A stretch of DNA of 64,000 nucleotides from Syncephalis fuscata (GCA_025786725.1 JAHLTZ010000002.1:372001-436000), one strand, 5' to 3'. Positions 1 through 12,829 are shown, numbered from the stretch's first letter. Numbers and translations: made by a program. The notes: a model not told the origin generated them from the sequence alone.

Positions 1-2256
1 ATTTCTATGCCGACTTTTCCATTCTTCTTATTAGCATCGTATAATCATATCTATCAAGTATATATTATAACAATAATCTATAGTAATCTATAACAACTAA
101 CGTTGGCCATTAGCCACAATGGTGTTTTATGGCTAGTCAGTCTACATTTACAAAGACTACTACCATGTATTCAAGTGAGTTTATTAATATTATACCTATG
201 TATATTGATATATTGTGACAATAAAATAATTAGACCAAGAAAGTAGTCGCCAATTAACTATTGGAGAAACATCAGCACAAAATATGACATTTATAGAATT
301 ATTAAATCCTGTAGAAAGTCCTGAACGCCATCGACAAATCACTTTAGGTGATGATCCAATCTGGCTTGTCTCTAATCAGGATCAAGATTATCTTAGTCTA
401 CCCATTAATTATCCAGAAACACCGCAAGTATTACTAGGTGTGATATCAATACGCTATACTAATTAAATCATTAGTGTTGAGCTTGTTTTAGGTGAAGATG
501 GCGAACTACATGATGTAACAAAAATATCACCTATAACACAGCCAATGATGACATCATGGCTACAACAGGAACTATCAATGCCTCGTGTAGATACAGGCCA
601 CCAGCAATTGATTATAGATGAATTGGCCGATGTTGAGGATAATCCATTAAATCAAATGGACATATTGCCCATTGATCCTTCTTATAACTCAGTACATTTA
701 AGTGATATTACAGAAATGCAAGTAGACCAGTCACTGTTACCACCTGCTATTGTTGAAGTGCCTCAAACTCGTCGTCGTCGTCATCGTCGTCAATCACGTA
801 ACTGGCAATCATGGATAGATAACGATATTGAATTAAATTCTAATGAATTATCTACTTTTTATAATCCATCTCTATCTTTGAATGTCCCTACAATTAAGGG
901 CCAACGAGTAGGTTTAATCATTATTAATAGTCATAATATTGCCATTAATATTCTTATTAGAAACAGAAATCATCTATTAGCCCATGGATATTGACACCAG
1001 CAATTCCTTGTAAGTTATTTAATATTAGTAATAACAACTATTCACGTTTATTAGTATACGCTGATGAATTACGTGTAATGTGGGAGATGAATACACAAAC
1101 AAGAGTCATACGTAGGTTACATCAATCAATAACTAATTATTCTAACTATTATGTAAGCATTAGATGATAGACCATTATCATCAACTCATAGTCCAGTTCA
1201 AAATGTATTGCCTTCTGGACTGATGCCGAACTTGGATCCTAATGAAGTAATATATGAATATACAAATACACAAGTATATAAATATCTATTTAACCATTTA
1301 CTGTTTCTAGATTGAAACTAATCTACCAGATGAACCAGAGCAGATGCGAGGCCATGAAGAAGCGGGAGCTATTGAAAATGTATTAGCATTCCCACCTAGA
1401 ATGCCATGGGATCCACAGGATACTTCTTATCCATATACTGCAACAGGTACATAGACTAATCAATGTTATAGCAATGTATTGGATATAACAACGCATTCAT
1501 ATCAATAATAGATCGTCCACGAAGACCAACTACTGTAGGTGCATGGACAACACCTTCAATGATGACCAGTGGAAAGCGGCAAGTACTAATTACTATTCCT
1601 ATATGTCACTAATACTTGCTCTACACTATAATAGTCAGTATGGTCTATCTGGTCTCTCGTGGCCAGCTAGTGGCGAAACATCTCTATCAGGCACTCGAGG
1701 ACAGCGACCATCGATGCCTGCACAACAGGTTCATCTCAGCGGTGGCAATAGCGGTTATCCACCACGATCAGGTTCAATTTCTCGCCATATGCATTTAATA
1801 GATAATGATGAAGAGTCACCGCATTTATTTCCTGGTAAGTAGCTTATATTGATTGCCAATCCATTAACTAATGAAAGTAGACGAAGAACAAGTGTGGTTT
1901 AAAACACCACGTTTATTACATCAACAAGATACAGAAAACTTTTACAGGCAAGTATAATATATTCTACTATTATTAATAAACCGCCATTGCTTATCGTTAA
2001 TCTAGCTATCTTTGTCGAACGGCTATTCACAATGGAACCTGCTTATCCTTTCAACTAAATATACTGCCACCACAAGAAATGACTCGTACTATGGCTGCTC
2101 AAGGCTTTTATCATTTGCTAAGTAGGCTATTGAACTATGATATCAAAACAATTTAATACAATTTATACATATTTAGTATTGGCCGATGCACATCGATTAA
2201 CAGTGCGACAAGATAGCCCTATGGACGATATACTTGTCGATATAACACTAGCTTAA
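1..2256 (+). CDS. Rad21/Rec8-type alpha-kleisin (cohesin subunit), 5' end incomplete
   Basis: The gene is spread over many short exons and its beginning lies outside the window or in exons I cannot place. The last two exons, joined across an intron at about 2120-2176, end in a winged-helix tail reading MTRTMAAQGFYHLL then LADAHRLTVRQD and DDILVDITLA. This matches the C-terminal kleisin domain that binds the SMC1 head (conserved pattern A..F..LL.LA...L.V.Q......I). The middle is acidic with a basic run (TRRRRHRRQSR, about 760-810), as in the disordered linker of Rad21/Rec8. Inferred role: closing the cohesin ring in sister-chromatid or meiotic cohesion. Rad21 cannot be told from Rec8 because the N-terminus is not resolved. 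The exon map 5' of 470 is uncertain. Confidence 0.55.
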
Positions 2257-2418
2257 TTGTTTATACAAGCCGTATTGCATAGCATAACATAATAGCAATT
2301 TATCTGCATCATTTACACACTGTCAACAATTACAATATTGCTCCAGTTTGCTAAACAGTTAATAAAAGCACGGTTTATTGGCTGTTTCTTTTATAAGAAA
2401 AAAACCGGAGGTTCAAAT

Positions 2419-3240
2419 TTAGGCTTCCTCTTGGACAATGTTGGTCTATAGTGTCGTTAAATAACAAATAAATATATTAATATATATTCTAGTCTATTCT
2501 TTGCAAATAACTTACCTTCTCGGAAACGTAGATACCATCCAAGAACTTACGGATATCCTTGTTGCGGACACGCGTGGATTGCTGGATGCTAGCAGCGGAT
2601 TGAGAGACGTTCTCGATATCGTTGCCCGAAAGAATGATTTCATCCTTTTGCGCCTTGGAGTGCACGATGCTGACACCATCCAACATGGGCACACGACGGA
2701 CGACCTTCTCGCCAAGGAAATTACGGATTTCGACTTCCGAACCATCATCGGCAATGTTGACGTTGATGGGGAAATGTGCGTACACAAAGCGCATCTTGTA
2801 CAAGAATCCCTACAAACATTCACCCACAATTAGTATGTCATAACAAAGTGTATACAGTGGATCCGCTCCACAAATAATAAATCTGTCCTAATACTTACAC
2901 GAGTGACACCGGTGATCATGTTCTCGATGTGAGAGGCAACAGTGCGAATGCAAGCAATGTGCTTGCGCTTACCGTGCCAGACCTTGACGCGCAACTTGGT
3001 GCTTGACACTGGAGTAATCTCGACATCAAGATGACGGAGGTTCTTGACGAGAGTGCCGCGTGGGCCCTTTACGGTAATTTCGCGGGCCTTCACGGAGACG
3101 GTGACTAGACGTGACATGGACAAACAATAATAGGTTATTACACACACATTCTATAGATCGTAGTAGCCAGTCGTCTATACTAAACAATACTTACCGCCTT
3201 CCGGAATGTTAACGATTTGGTCCTTGGCAATGTCCTTCAT
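2419..3240 (-). CDS. RPL9: 60S ribosomal protein uL6 (RPL9)
   Basis: Four exons (3195-3240, 2899-3104, 2516-2809, 2419-2445) join in frame to a 190-residue protein, the usual length of eukaryotic uL6. Diagnostic stretches are [45 protein letters not shown] and [16 protein letters not shown]. uL6 binds 28S rRNA near the GTPase-associated centre of the large subunit. The first exon encodes only about 15 residues (MKDIAKDQ...) and the last only eight, ending QEEA. The start is the ATG that gives the canonical short N-terminus. Codon use is more GC-rich than in neighbours, as expected for a highly expressed gene. Confidence 0.97.
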
Positions 3241-4098
3241 GGCTGAAACCTATGAATTCAAAAGTAGGTTAGAACGGCATTGGTTGTAATCGACAACGGC
3301 ACAAGTATAGTATTTGTATAAATGTGTAGCACACTAGAAATAGTAGTAATAAACATTTTTACAATATATATAGCAATATAGACAAGCAGATAGATAGAAA
3401 AGACTCATAGGGTATTTATCCAGATACTTTACAGTATATGCATATATTTAACATGCAATCTATAGTAAATGAATATGGAATCAACGTGCAGTATGTCACT
3501 AGACTTTTAACACGCGTTTCTGAATAGGTCCCTCTACACTTTGACTAGCATATATACATGTACAAGAAGAATGCATTCTATACACGGTCATTGACTAGTT
3601 TGAAGCACTATGCTGCCTATTTCTAGTTACAGCATAGCACACTCTTCATCTATACATCCATCTACTATTGCATAGATAGTCTACCGCGTTCATTCATCGA
3701 TTCATCCATTCATCAATCCATATATCCATCCAACTATCCAACTATCCATCCATCTGCCCGCTACTATCACCATCGCCGTTGTTCTATATTGCTGTTACCC
3801 ACCGAACTTCCGACCTAGAGTTAACGGAGGTGTTGGAAAAGAGGAGGGGCCAAAATGGCTGTATGTTTGAGTGTGGATGCCATTCAATGCCACAGCCCCC
3901 GATGTGGATTACCACTATCCCGATTGACCCAACTCTTTATTTAAATGAGAATGGCATTGTTGTTAATGTGAAAGAATAGTACAGTTTTGTGTATACCGTC
4001 GTACTAGTCAGTCAGTCTATCAGTCAGTCAGTAATAAAGCGTATCTAGTGTATTTGCTGTGCTCCTCATTCCTTCACCTATTACTGATTCCTTCCATC
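3241..4098. other. Intergenic region with simple repeats
   Basis: This is the divergent region between uL6 and the complex I gene. It holds degenerate CCAT/ATCC repeats at about 3655-3760 and CAGT/GTCA repeats at about 4005-4035. A 66-codon open frame at 3779-3979 has no recognisable features. Promoters of both flanking genes must lie here, but no clear TATA box is seen. Confidence 0.5.
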
Positions 4099-4620
4099 AT
4101 GGCTTCCTTATTGCGTGCTAGCAGTAGCAGTCGCTGCATTGGCATGATCCGCCCTACAGCCACACATATGCGTCTAGTAACACCGATTCTACGACGCAAT
4201 GCCAGTGGCGAACCACAATACAACGAGCCCAGTGGCTATTTATTCAATGAAAAGGTAGATTCTTTAGCATAAACGTGTAAAATACGAAGCGCGTCGCTTC
4301 CCTTTTATTCGTGATATTAATACTACAGTATCGATTGCTATAGCCAACACCGGGTAAGAAACGAGTCCGCGAGGATTGGGAACTCCCATATATCTATGGA
4401 GGCGGTGCTCTGTTTCTGATGATCTCTGTTGCTCTCTACTACAAACCAAAGCGCGAGTAAGTAGCTTTTAATAGCTGTAGTTGACTAGTACTGATCGTTT
4501 TTTCTTTTCTTCCACCACTTGTTGTTCAGCGTGTCTGCTTGGGCATATGAAGAAGCACGTCTACGAATGATAGAGCGCGGTGATTTACCTACTTACGAAC
4601 GAACTAATGAACGTTCGTAG
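4099..4620 (+). CDS. NADH dehydrogenase (complex I) ESSS/NDUFB11-like subunit
   Basis: Exons 4099-4254, 4344-4456 and 4530-4620 join in frame to 119 residues. The N-terminus is rich in Ser and Arg without acids (MASLLRASSSSRC...RRNAS), typical of a mitochondrial presequence. It is followed by KKRVREDWELP, one membrane span at about residues 69-85, then KPKRDVSAWAYEEARLRM. This K.R...W / TM / KP...I..WA..EA arrangement is that of the ESSS subunit (NDUFB11) of the complex I membrane arm. The initiator was chosen because it starts the presequence; an upstream open frame lacks a better ATG. Inferred location is the inner mitochondrial membrane. Confidence 0.75.
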
Positions 4621-4771
4621 TTTTAAAACCTTTAAGATTAAAGCATAGCTTGGTTTAACTATTTTATTATATTTGCTTGTCTATTTCCCCTTGACTCTAT
4701 TGCGCTATTGTTTATCACCGTGTTGCTTTTACTTCTTCGTGTATTGCAATAGCGATTGCCAGTATTTTAAC

Positions 4772-5092
4772 ATGAATCCCTATGGCGATGACCCTACTGA
4801 TGAGGAGATGACTTGGTGGTCTTTACTGCCCAGTGTCATCGTTTATGGCAGTCTTTGTTTTGCGGCACTCTATTTGACTTATTCCTATCACCCGTCTCTA
4901 TTTGACCGTCGTAAGTAATAGCTACTATGGGATATCTATCTTGCTAATAACATTACCAATACTCTATCGATAAATGTAGCATTGGCACCAGAACGTAAAC
5001 AAGAACTTGATGCGGAACGTCAACGTGCCTATGCTCGTTTACAGACCAAACTAGATGCCAGTAGAACATCAACTGAACAAAATACCGAATAA
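4772..5092 (+). CDS. Small single-pass membrane protein, 83 aa
   Basis: Two exons (4772-4910 and 4980-5092) join in frame. The product has an acidic, Trp-containing N-terminus (NPYGDDPTDEEMTWW), one hydrophobic span at about residues 17-38, and a charged helical tail (APERKQELDAERQRAYARLQ). It starts about 150 bp downstream of the complex I ESSS-like gene on the same strand. Size and layout resemble accessory subunits of inner-membrane respiratory complexes, but I do not recognise the family. The mitochondrial assignment is inferred from topology and neighbour only. Confidence 0.6.
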
Positions 5093-5839
5093 ATGTTAAT
5101 TCCAACTATTTTTACTAAATAGTATTTATTTAACATAATATACGGTTATTATGTATACATTTTATTCATGTAATTAATCATCTATTTACTATGATTTATT
5201 TGGATCCTTCTTGCATTATTATTGGCTGTTTATTATGTTAGCATTGCTATATCATGATCAAGCAAGGTAATAGATATTTGTTTTAGTATATATATAACTT
5301 GGTTAGCAAATATCAAGTTTCTTAAAGTTATTTATATACTGTACTAATGGTAATGCTGTTGGATTCTACTGTTTAAATGTCGTTCCATATTGTATAGTTT
5401 ATTCATTATTATAATTTAACTAAAATGGTTATTTTTTAATAATGCTTAGCTGTTTAGCTATACTAAATACGATTTAAACGGATTACTGATAATAATGATG
5501 TATAACAGTGCAATCAACTAATACTATACTACCAACATCATTACCATCATTATTGTTGTTATTATATTTATACTAGAGGTGAATAGCGCGGCTCTCAACT
5601 TGCAGACGATATATTTCCTCAACTCTGTCGAGATTAGGTAAGACTAATCAAAATTCCGATCATCGCCGCGTATTAATGATGCCAGATGAGGTGCGGCAAT
5701 ATTGAGGTGGAACGACAAATTGGTTTAACATTAATCACTTGTGGGATAATGATACACTCACTCACCCACACACATTTTACATTTTACATTGCCTCTATAA
5801 CACACACACACCTATACGTTATTCTTACCCGTATTCTAT
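5093..5839. other. AT-rich intergenic region
   Basis: About 750 bp without a supported gene. It contains TAT/ATT-rich stretches, an AT-rich direct-repeat-like tract at 5500-5570, and CACACA/CTCAC tracts at 5755-5815 just upstream of the PEX8-like start. A short open frame at 5686-5919 overlaps the first exon of that gene in another frame and is not credible. Confidence 0.4.
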
Positions 5840-8800
5840 ATGACGTCAAACGAAGATATAGCAGCAAAGACACTAGGTCAACAACTGGCCGCCAGTTATC
5901 GTATTGTTGTTCATGCTGAACAGCACTCACTGGAACAGGTAAGCCTATAATGGATATTGTCACTGAATATATATAAATACACAGCTATAATGAATGACTT
6001 GTTGGTTAGGTCAACGAACAATTACAGCTACTAGTCAACTATGGAGGCCGTTTACCACTAACATGGTTTACGTCGTCACTGCAAGAAGCGCTGCTATCGC
6101 TTTCGAAAGAAGCACTTACGTTTAAGCGTCCCTTGCTTGATGCTAATACACTTGCATTAGCACTTCAGCTATGGTCATTTTGGATTCGTCGTCTCGGTGA
6201 ATTCCACAATAGTCCCTATCTTGAAGTAGTTATTGAACGTGCTCTAAACATTCTACAAGTGGCCAGTGATGAGCCACAGCTTAATGCAGTGCTAGAACCG
6301 TGTACCATAACACTGGCTGTTGCAGTGGGTAAGGACTATTAATCAAAGCTAATTATCTATCTATTCATCATAAATGTTGTAGGTAAAATTAATGAAGAAA
6401 TGGAGAAATCAGTTACCAGTGCCTTATTAGCATGGATCATTGATGCTCGTCGTAAACATAAGTAAGTTTACATTATTGATTTGTTTAATGATCTAATAAC
6501 TGTTGCTAGAGGATTAGATTTTATTTATCCCTGTGTGGCACATATTATGCAAACAGCTCGTAGAAATAGCACTATACGTGATACATCGGCAGTATTTCTA
6601 CAGTCATGGAGTCCATTGGGAGCTGTTGTTTCTGATGAACCATTAATTGAAGACTGTCAGCAAATATATCGATTGTATCAACATATACTTGATCATAGAA
6701 CATCATCCTCATCAAATGGTCATAGTACTGTTACTAAAAAGAATAGCAATAGTAGTGAAGTAGTCACTTTATCAAGTGAATCACGTCGTCGAATAGAACA
6801 ACGTATCGATGCATTACTCGCTAGTTTTGACGATGTATTTACTGCATCTAATATTAGTGGTAAGTTAACTGTTTATATTTAATAGAAATATTATTTAATA
6901 TATATATATATATATATGATTATCTAGTAAATACGTGCATTCTACTGGCTGCTGCTGGTATATTGTAGGTAATAGACGGATAGTAACAATTTTGTACTTA
7001 TGATTGTAAATAGACGATCACCGGTTACTCCTTTGTTAGGCAAGGAAAGATGCATGGCATTAGAAGTACAGGTTTGGCATCGGATACAACAGATTATAGA
7101 TATGAATATATCGCTAAAGGAATCTAGTAAGTAGACTAGTATATAGTAGTATATTTCATTTATAGTGTGCTATATTAATGTAAATAGACGCACTCGCCTT
7201 TACTTGTGGTCATTGTTTACCTGTAATGGATTTATCCAAGTGTTGTAAAGAATCTGATGTTAAAACAATTGAAGTAATTAATAATAATAATAATAACAAA
7301 TGGTCATTACTAAGTAATATGTAATAGATGCTTTTAAATGGCCTATTGTCATTTCTACTTGATAATCCACATACACTTGCTTATGAATTTCTTTTATCGC
7401 TATCTATTGGTCTACAACGTGATTCTACTCATGTAGGCTAAATATATAGATTGATTTTATAACTAATATATTTATTAGATACCTGAGGCGGCAGTCAACT
7501 TATTAAAAGATAAAACATCCGGTATAATGTTTGGTGAAGTTGGTCATTTGTCACGGGCTATTGCTAGTCTCCTTGGAATATCCAACATAGCAACTATTGA
7601 TCAATGTGTAGATCGGTTAGTGTTAACTATAATAGTTGGTAATTATTTGTATTAACATTAATGTATAGATTAAAGATATTTGCTCATAATCAATTGTTAG
7701 CATGGGCCAATTGTGCTGCACTTGTTCCATTAGGTAAATGATTAGTTATAATTTATAATATTATATAACAGATCCAAACTAACCTATATACATATATAGA
7801 AACAGAGAAATCGACTATTGATATGATATGGCAGCATTTTAAATTTTCACTATTTGCTTTTACACTTATTATGGGAGCCATTACTAAACATTCATCAGTT
7901 AGTGTGGAGCATTGTAAGTCTGGAATGTTTGCTATTATTTTCATGTATTAAACACTTGCATTAGTAATGAGTCTTTTATCGACAGCTCAATATTTACACT
8001 TTATTACATTAAAGGTGGGCAGTTTTTCGGCGTATCAATCAATGCTCGTAACGATTGTAAAATCGTTGAGGAAATCACCCGATACACTGGCCTATGCAAT
8101 TCGTCAAATTCATCCAAAAGTATCAGAACAAAGTAAGCTGATATATATTTATTAATAGTAGATAGTAATAATAACCATATATAATATATAATAATAGCAG
8201 TAGAATCGAATGATACTAAACGCGCTTGTCTTTTATTCTATTTTGATTTGATTGAACAAAATGTTGACATTATTCCAGATATCCAATTGGCAGAAGAGAT
8301 ATTACCATTAACACAACCGTGAGTAATGGCCATACTTTCTATTTAATCCAATCTAGTCTAATTTATTATTGATTTGTCATTGGTTTATTTAGTTATCTTA
8401 ATTCAAAATCGTATCAAGATGCATTTGAATCAGCTCATTCAGTACTACTAAGTGTATTCTTAAAGAAGAAATTACTAGCCACTCAGTTGGGTCCTTATTA
8501 CGCAAATTGGCTATTAGAGGTATTTGATAAATGGAATGGTATTGTAATTACATTATATTAACCAATTAAAATTATTAGAGCTATCCTAGTCTACTTAGTA
8601 TTGATCAGTTACGGCGAGTTTACACGGCTATGGTAGACTGTTTGGCCGATCAAGATTCGGCTCTAGCCTGGCTAACTGTTCAGCGTCTTATAGATGCAAT
8701 CGATGCACTATCGCCTATAGATCCAGTCAAATCTGCCATCGATATCAATAACAATGAAGATGCAGCTGAATTGGCCACAGCCATTACTCGAGGTCATTTA

Positions 8801-9034
8801 TTGGTAACACTCTTTGATCAGTTGCCAACTGTTCCACTGGTGCAATTGGATCATCTTATGGAGCGTGTCCGTCATTATTTACTTGCTGAACAGCCATCAT
8901 TGGCCCGATCAGCATTGGTTAAAATATTATTTGATAATGTTAGTCGATCACTTGACTTTTCTCGTAAAGAAAGAGCTACCAAATGGTATCTTTCGTTAGT
9001 AGATGAACTCGGACAGTCAGGTGTATCATTATAG
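5840..9034 (+). CDS. PEX8-like peroxin (putative)
   Basis: A multi-exon gene (at least 12 exons; clear ones are 5840-5938, 6012-6328, 6383-6461 and 6510-6859, then up to a last exon beginning near 8577) encodes a mostly helical protein of roughly 800 residues with no membrane span. The best family clue is near the C-terminus: KSYQDAFESAHSVLLSVFL, followed by an all-helical end with TLFDQLPTVPLVQLDHLMERV. This resembles the FESAHSV region of filamentous-fungal PEX8, the intraperoxisomal peroxin that links docking and RING complexes of the import machinery. The C-terminus (GVSL) is not a canonical PTS1. A generic HEAT-repeat protein is the alternative. Several exon boundaries between 6860 and 7700 are approximate. 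Confidence 0.5.
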
Positions 9035-9117
9035 CAATATTAAAAATAATACCATTATAGCACGTTATACACATATCAATTATATTATAATGTTACTTAT
9101 TTACTATATAGATGTGA

Positions 9118-10010
9118 TTATTCACGAGGTATAAACTTTGCATATTGATCCTTTGTAATGGCCTCATAAATCTCTTCTGTGCCTTCTGCTAGCTCATCTA
9201 CAAACACTCCTAAATATACTACCGTTAGTTTTACAGTGTTATTTGGCTATCTAACTAGTCTCATTACCAGGTGAACCGGCATAAACGGAGAATGAGGCAA
9301 TGACACTGTAGGGTGGAATAACTGTGTTATCTTCAATGCGTACACAATCCTTGATAATTGTGAATCGGCCCTATGTGTATTTGATATCAATCAATTAATT
9401 AACTATATATTAATAAACCATTGGTGTATACTTACAATAATACAATTTTTGCCGATATGTACATAAGAACCAATATATCCCGATTCAACAATAGAGCCTT
9501 CACCAATAATTGTATGATCTCCTATTTTCATTGGATAATAGCTGAAAGTGCTATTATATGCATGTCAAATATATACGCCAACTATAAGTATCCAATTAAA
9601 TGACATGGCACACAGTAGGTACTGACCCTTTATGCGTTTTACATGGTGGTCGAATAACTGTACCGGCGCCCAAAGTGCAATAACGGCCAATAGCCACTAC
9701 AACCACATGACCAGGAACAATGCGACGTAGATCGCCACGAATAATACAGTTACTATGTATAATCGTCTAGTAGGCAACGAGAAGACAAAAGAGCGGTGAC
9801 GTGTTGTTTAAACTACTTGTCTAGGAAGCGTTGCTCAGCTTACCTTGCCACCAAGAATGATATTTTGACTGCCGCTAATAAAACAACTGCGGCTTACTTT
9901 ATTGCCTGTATCCTATTATTACGCGGTGTAAGTGTAAAAGCAATAAATACTGCAGTACTTGCTGTTTCAATAAATTCCGCTCGTTTATAAGTAGTGACGG
10001 GTAGCTCCAT
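9118..10010 (-). CDS. DCTN5: Dynactin subunit p25 (DCTN5), left-handed beta-helix
   Basis: Read on the minus strand from the ATG at 10010, the gene begins MELPVTTYKRAEFIETAS, matching the characteristic dynactin p25 N-terminus, and continues with NKVSRSCFISGSQNIILGGK. Hexapeptide-repeat turns follow (CIIRGDLRR, IGDHTIIGEGSIVESGYIGS, HIGKNCIIGR, TIIKDCVRIEDNTVIPP) and the end is KFIPRE. These form the left-handed parallel beta-helix of p25 in the pointed-end complex of dynactin, which adapts dynein to cargo. Exon 1 is 9959-10010 and exon 2 is 9844-9905. The stop lies 84 bp from the stop of the convergent PEX8-like gene. Confidence 0.9.
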
Positions 10011-10079
10011 GATGAAAGCAAGGAATGTGTCGAAACTAAATGTGTGGCGAGAAAGAAGTGATGTGTGGTCACAACAACA

Positions 10080-10335
10080 ACATAATAAAGATCTATTAAA
10101 TTCAATCAACAATTCATATATGACTATTACCGTAGATTCACTATCCAGTATGCATATATCCTCTATTTATATAAACCATTATATTCTTATATTTACATAG
10201 TATTACGTTACTACTAGTTACACTGCCATTATTTCTAAACTATCTCACCTCCATGTTGATCTATTTTATTTTAAACTTGCTATTCCTACATATACCCATC
10301 ACTTGACTTGGATATTATCAAAATTAATAACTAAT
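10080..10335 (-). repeat. Dispersed element, degenerate copy (minus orientation)
   Basis: Carries the core GTAGATTCACTATCCAGTATG followed by the ATATATCC..TTTATAT tract, the reverse complement of the core in the copies at 10355, 23560 and 44600. It lies directly before the plus-oriented copy, forming an inverted pair. Boundaries are approximate. Confidence 0.6.
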
Positions 10336-10354
10336 TATACAATAAAGCAATAAA

Positions 10355-10970
10355 ACAATACAAAGAATATACGGTGTGAAATAACGATTAGTCATGCTGA
10401 AGTTAATGAGCATATATGCATGATCAATGAGCGGAATTAGTCGGCATTTATTAGTAATAAAGCTAGAACAAAAATAAAAGTAGCATTGGATAGAGGAAGG
10501 CTAGGCGATTATAGAATAATATATAGAATGACAAATATACGGTGAGAAAGTATATAAAATGATGTTAAAGCTATAGTGCATATAATGCAATGAGTAGACG
10601 GAATGAAGTGTAATGGAACATATAAACAATAAAATGCGTTTAATATATAGTAATGTGTGACAGAATGGAAATGATATAGGTAAACGGTGGATATATGCAT
10701 ACTGGATAATAATCTATGATGATGGGTATTTGATGATTAATGTCATTCACCACCTACCATCATGTTCAATAGATTTAATGTTAATAAAAATAGTCATTTG
10801 ACCACCAAGCAAACAATAAATGTGATGATGTGATAATTAAACAAAACTCACCACTTGTCCCCATGTTCAATAGATTGAATGAGTAGTTCAATTACGCGAA
10901 TGTTATTAAGCTTTATCATTTGACCCCAAATCACACTAAATGGCTAATAAAATAAAAATGTTAAATGGCA
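10355..10970 (+). repeat. Dispersed non-coding element, long copy A
   Basis: About 620 bp that aligns along its length with 44600-45230. Shared landmarks in the same order include ACGATTAGTCATG, TTAGTCGGCATTTAT, TATATAGAATGA, GCATACTGGATAAT, CACTCACC/CATTCACC, ATCATGTTCAATAG, AATAGTCATTTGACCACCA, GTGATGATGTGAT and CTCACCACTTGTCCCCATG. No open frame is shared between copies, so this is a non-coding, MITE-like element rather than a gene. The phrase CATGTTCAATAGATT occurs twice within the copy. Confidence 0.8.
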
Positions 10971-11007
10971 CACAATTATATTATATGATGCAGCTAAAGC
11001 TCTTTAT

Positions 11008-12226
11008 TTATAACATATACGCTTCGAATAAACCGGCTTCAGTCAGGCCCATTCGACAAAGAACAGTGCTTGAAATATGATATCTAGAACGCATGCTTTC
11101 TAAATCTTCAGTTGAGCAAAATGGTGATTTTCTTTCATAGAGAGTCAAAGGCATATGTTCCTCGCTGTCTTCAATTGGTATGCTAGAAAGACACTGTGAT
11201 GCATTATAGATAAGGCCAGTTTTCATATCAACAAAATAACTTTCACCAAATGCAGCATCGAGTACTGCACATAAAGGTCCAAGAAAAGGTGTAATTTTTT
11301 TGTAAAAGGAAAAATTAACTGAGCGTATGAAGTTTCCATTTTGAGCATCTAGCACCTCGAATGATTCCAAGTTATGAACTATAATCAGCTTCTCGCTGTA
11401 TAGTTTTGTAATGGTATTACTAAGTATAAGCGTAGACCATACTAACTGTCCTTCTGTGGCACTTTTTATAGTAGAAACTGGCATTGGTGGTGTAAAGCAA
11501 ACTGAATGCTTACTGATAAAGTATGCTTCATCGACATTGAAAATTTTATCCAGTGATTTTGATTTAAATTAAATAAACCAAATTGATAATGTTGTTGTAT
11601 ATTTATAATGCGTAAAATGATCCAGTCGTCCTGGATGTCCTCCAACTCTGGTCCTCTTTCTATATTGCTTCACTATTATTTCCAAGGTAGATAAGATTGG
11701 GGCGTTGTTGAGCAGCAATAGGCCACACTATAATGGCCTGTCGTCTGCTAATTTCTCGTCTTTCTGAAACTGCAGTGGTCGAGGAACTGGCAGAAGATTC
11801 ATCTAAAGTGGCAAAGACTTTAGATTTATTATTTTTAATGTATAATGCTTTTATTTTATCCATGTTTACTATTTAATGGTATTAGTAAACAATTGTTATA
11901 GTAATTAGTATTAATTGTTATTACTTACGTATTGAACCACTGAAAAATACAGGCTTTATATCGGCAAATGTTTCCAGATAAATATGAGTTACAACAAATT
12001 CGTGCGTCCCATAAACAGCGTAGATGGGAGGATTGTAGCCAAGTAAAGGTTGTAAAACATTGGTCAAAATTTGTTTCCAGGGATGAGACCAGCCAGATAT
12101 TGTTTGATAAACTGGCCGACAGGTTCCAGCAAAAGATGCGATTTGCAAATCGTCCATAAAGCGACATAATTGCAATATCGCGTCAGAATCTTCGCAAAAA
12201 CGTTCAGTACTAGAGTTCAACGACAT
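11008..12226 (-). CDS. F-box-like protein, hypothetical
   Basis: Three exons on the minus strand: 12226 to about 11930, 11863 to about 11660, and about 11510 to 11008. The first exon contains DAILQLCRFMDDLQIASFAGTCRPVYQTI, which has the spacing of an F-box (helix, then LA...C..I); this would recruit SCF ubiquitin ligase through Skp1. The Ser-rich middle (DESSASSSTTAV) and the C-terminal beta-rich part (LILSNTITKLYSEKLIIVHNLESFEVLDAQNG) suggest a WD-like or kelch-like ligand domain, but no canonical repeat is visible. The last intron is hard to place because stops precede the final exon. The gene is bracketed by dispersed repeats. The function is inference. Confidence 0.45.
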
Positions 12227-12429
12227 GTTTGAGTAAAATTGATGTTAAAACTGCTACTTGGTAGATAGCTGGAAATTTGTAGATGTGAATATAAGATTTG
12301 GATTACTGTAGACTAATTTACTTTATTTATAGTATAATTGTTTTATGATTGCGTATGCATATTGAGACTCTGTGAACATTGTTCTGGCCATTTATAAATA
12401 GAATATAAATTGCAGCGTCATTGTTCTCT

Positions 12430-12557
12430 CTTGTTTTTCAATAGGCTGCATATTGAAACATCATTGTTCTTCCTTTTTTGCCAACAAGCTGCATGTTGCA
12501 ATAGCTTTGTTCTTATCTGCTTGTCAACAAGCTGCATGTTGCAATAGCTTTGTTCTT
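12430..12557. repeat. Tandem repeat, three 43-bp units
   Basis: Units at 12430-12472, 12473-12514 and 12515-12557, each ending in TTGTTCTT. The second and third are nearly identical (CAACAAGCTGCATGTTGCAA..); the first is diverged (CAATAGGCTGCATATTGAAA). Each unit has an internal palindrome around CTGCATG. The array lies about 200 bp upstream of the F-box-like start codon. Confidence 0.85.
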
Positions 12558-12829
12558 TTTATTTACATTATTATTATATTTGGTAATTATAAGCTATTAA
12601 GCTTTTCCACACTCAATAACTAGATTTGCATATTTTTTATTATATTCCAGTTGCTATTTTTGATTAACAACTTTTATTATCAGTAAACAATATTCAAATT
12701 TTTCTAATTTATATTTTTATTCATTTAAATTTATTTATAATTGTTATTGTATTTTATAGTATCATTATAATTTATTACAAATAATAATATTTATTTATTT
12801 AGTTAATTTCTCATTTATTTAATCGTCAC

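Noticed and set aside
3779-3979. 66-codon frame upstream of the ESSS-like gene
   Set aside because: No homology, odd composition, and lies in the divergent promoter region.
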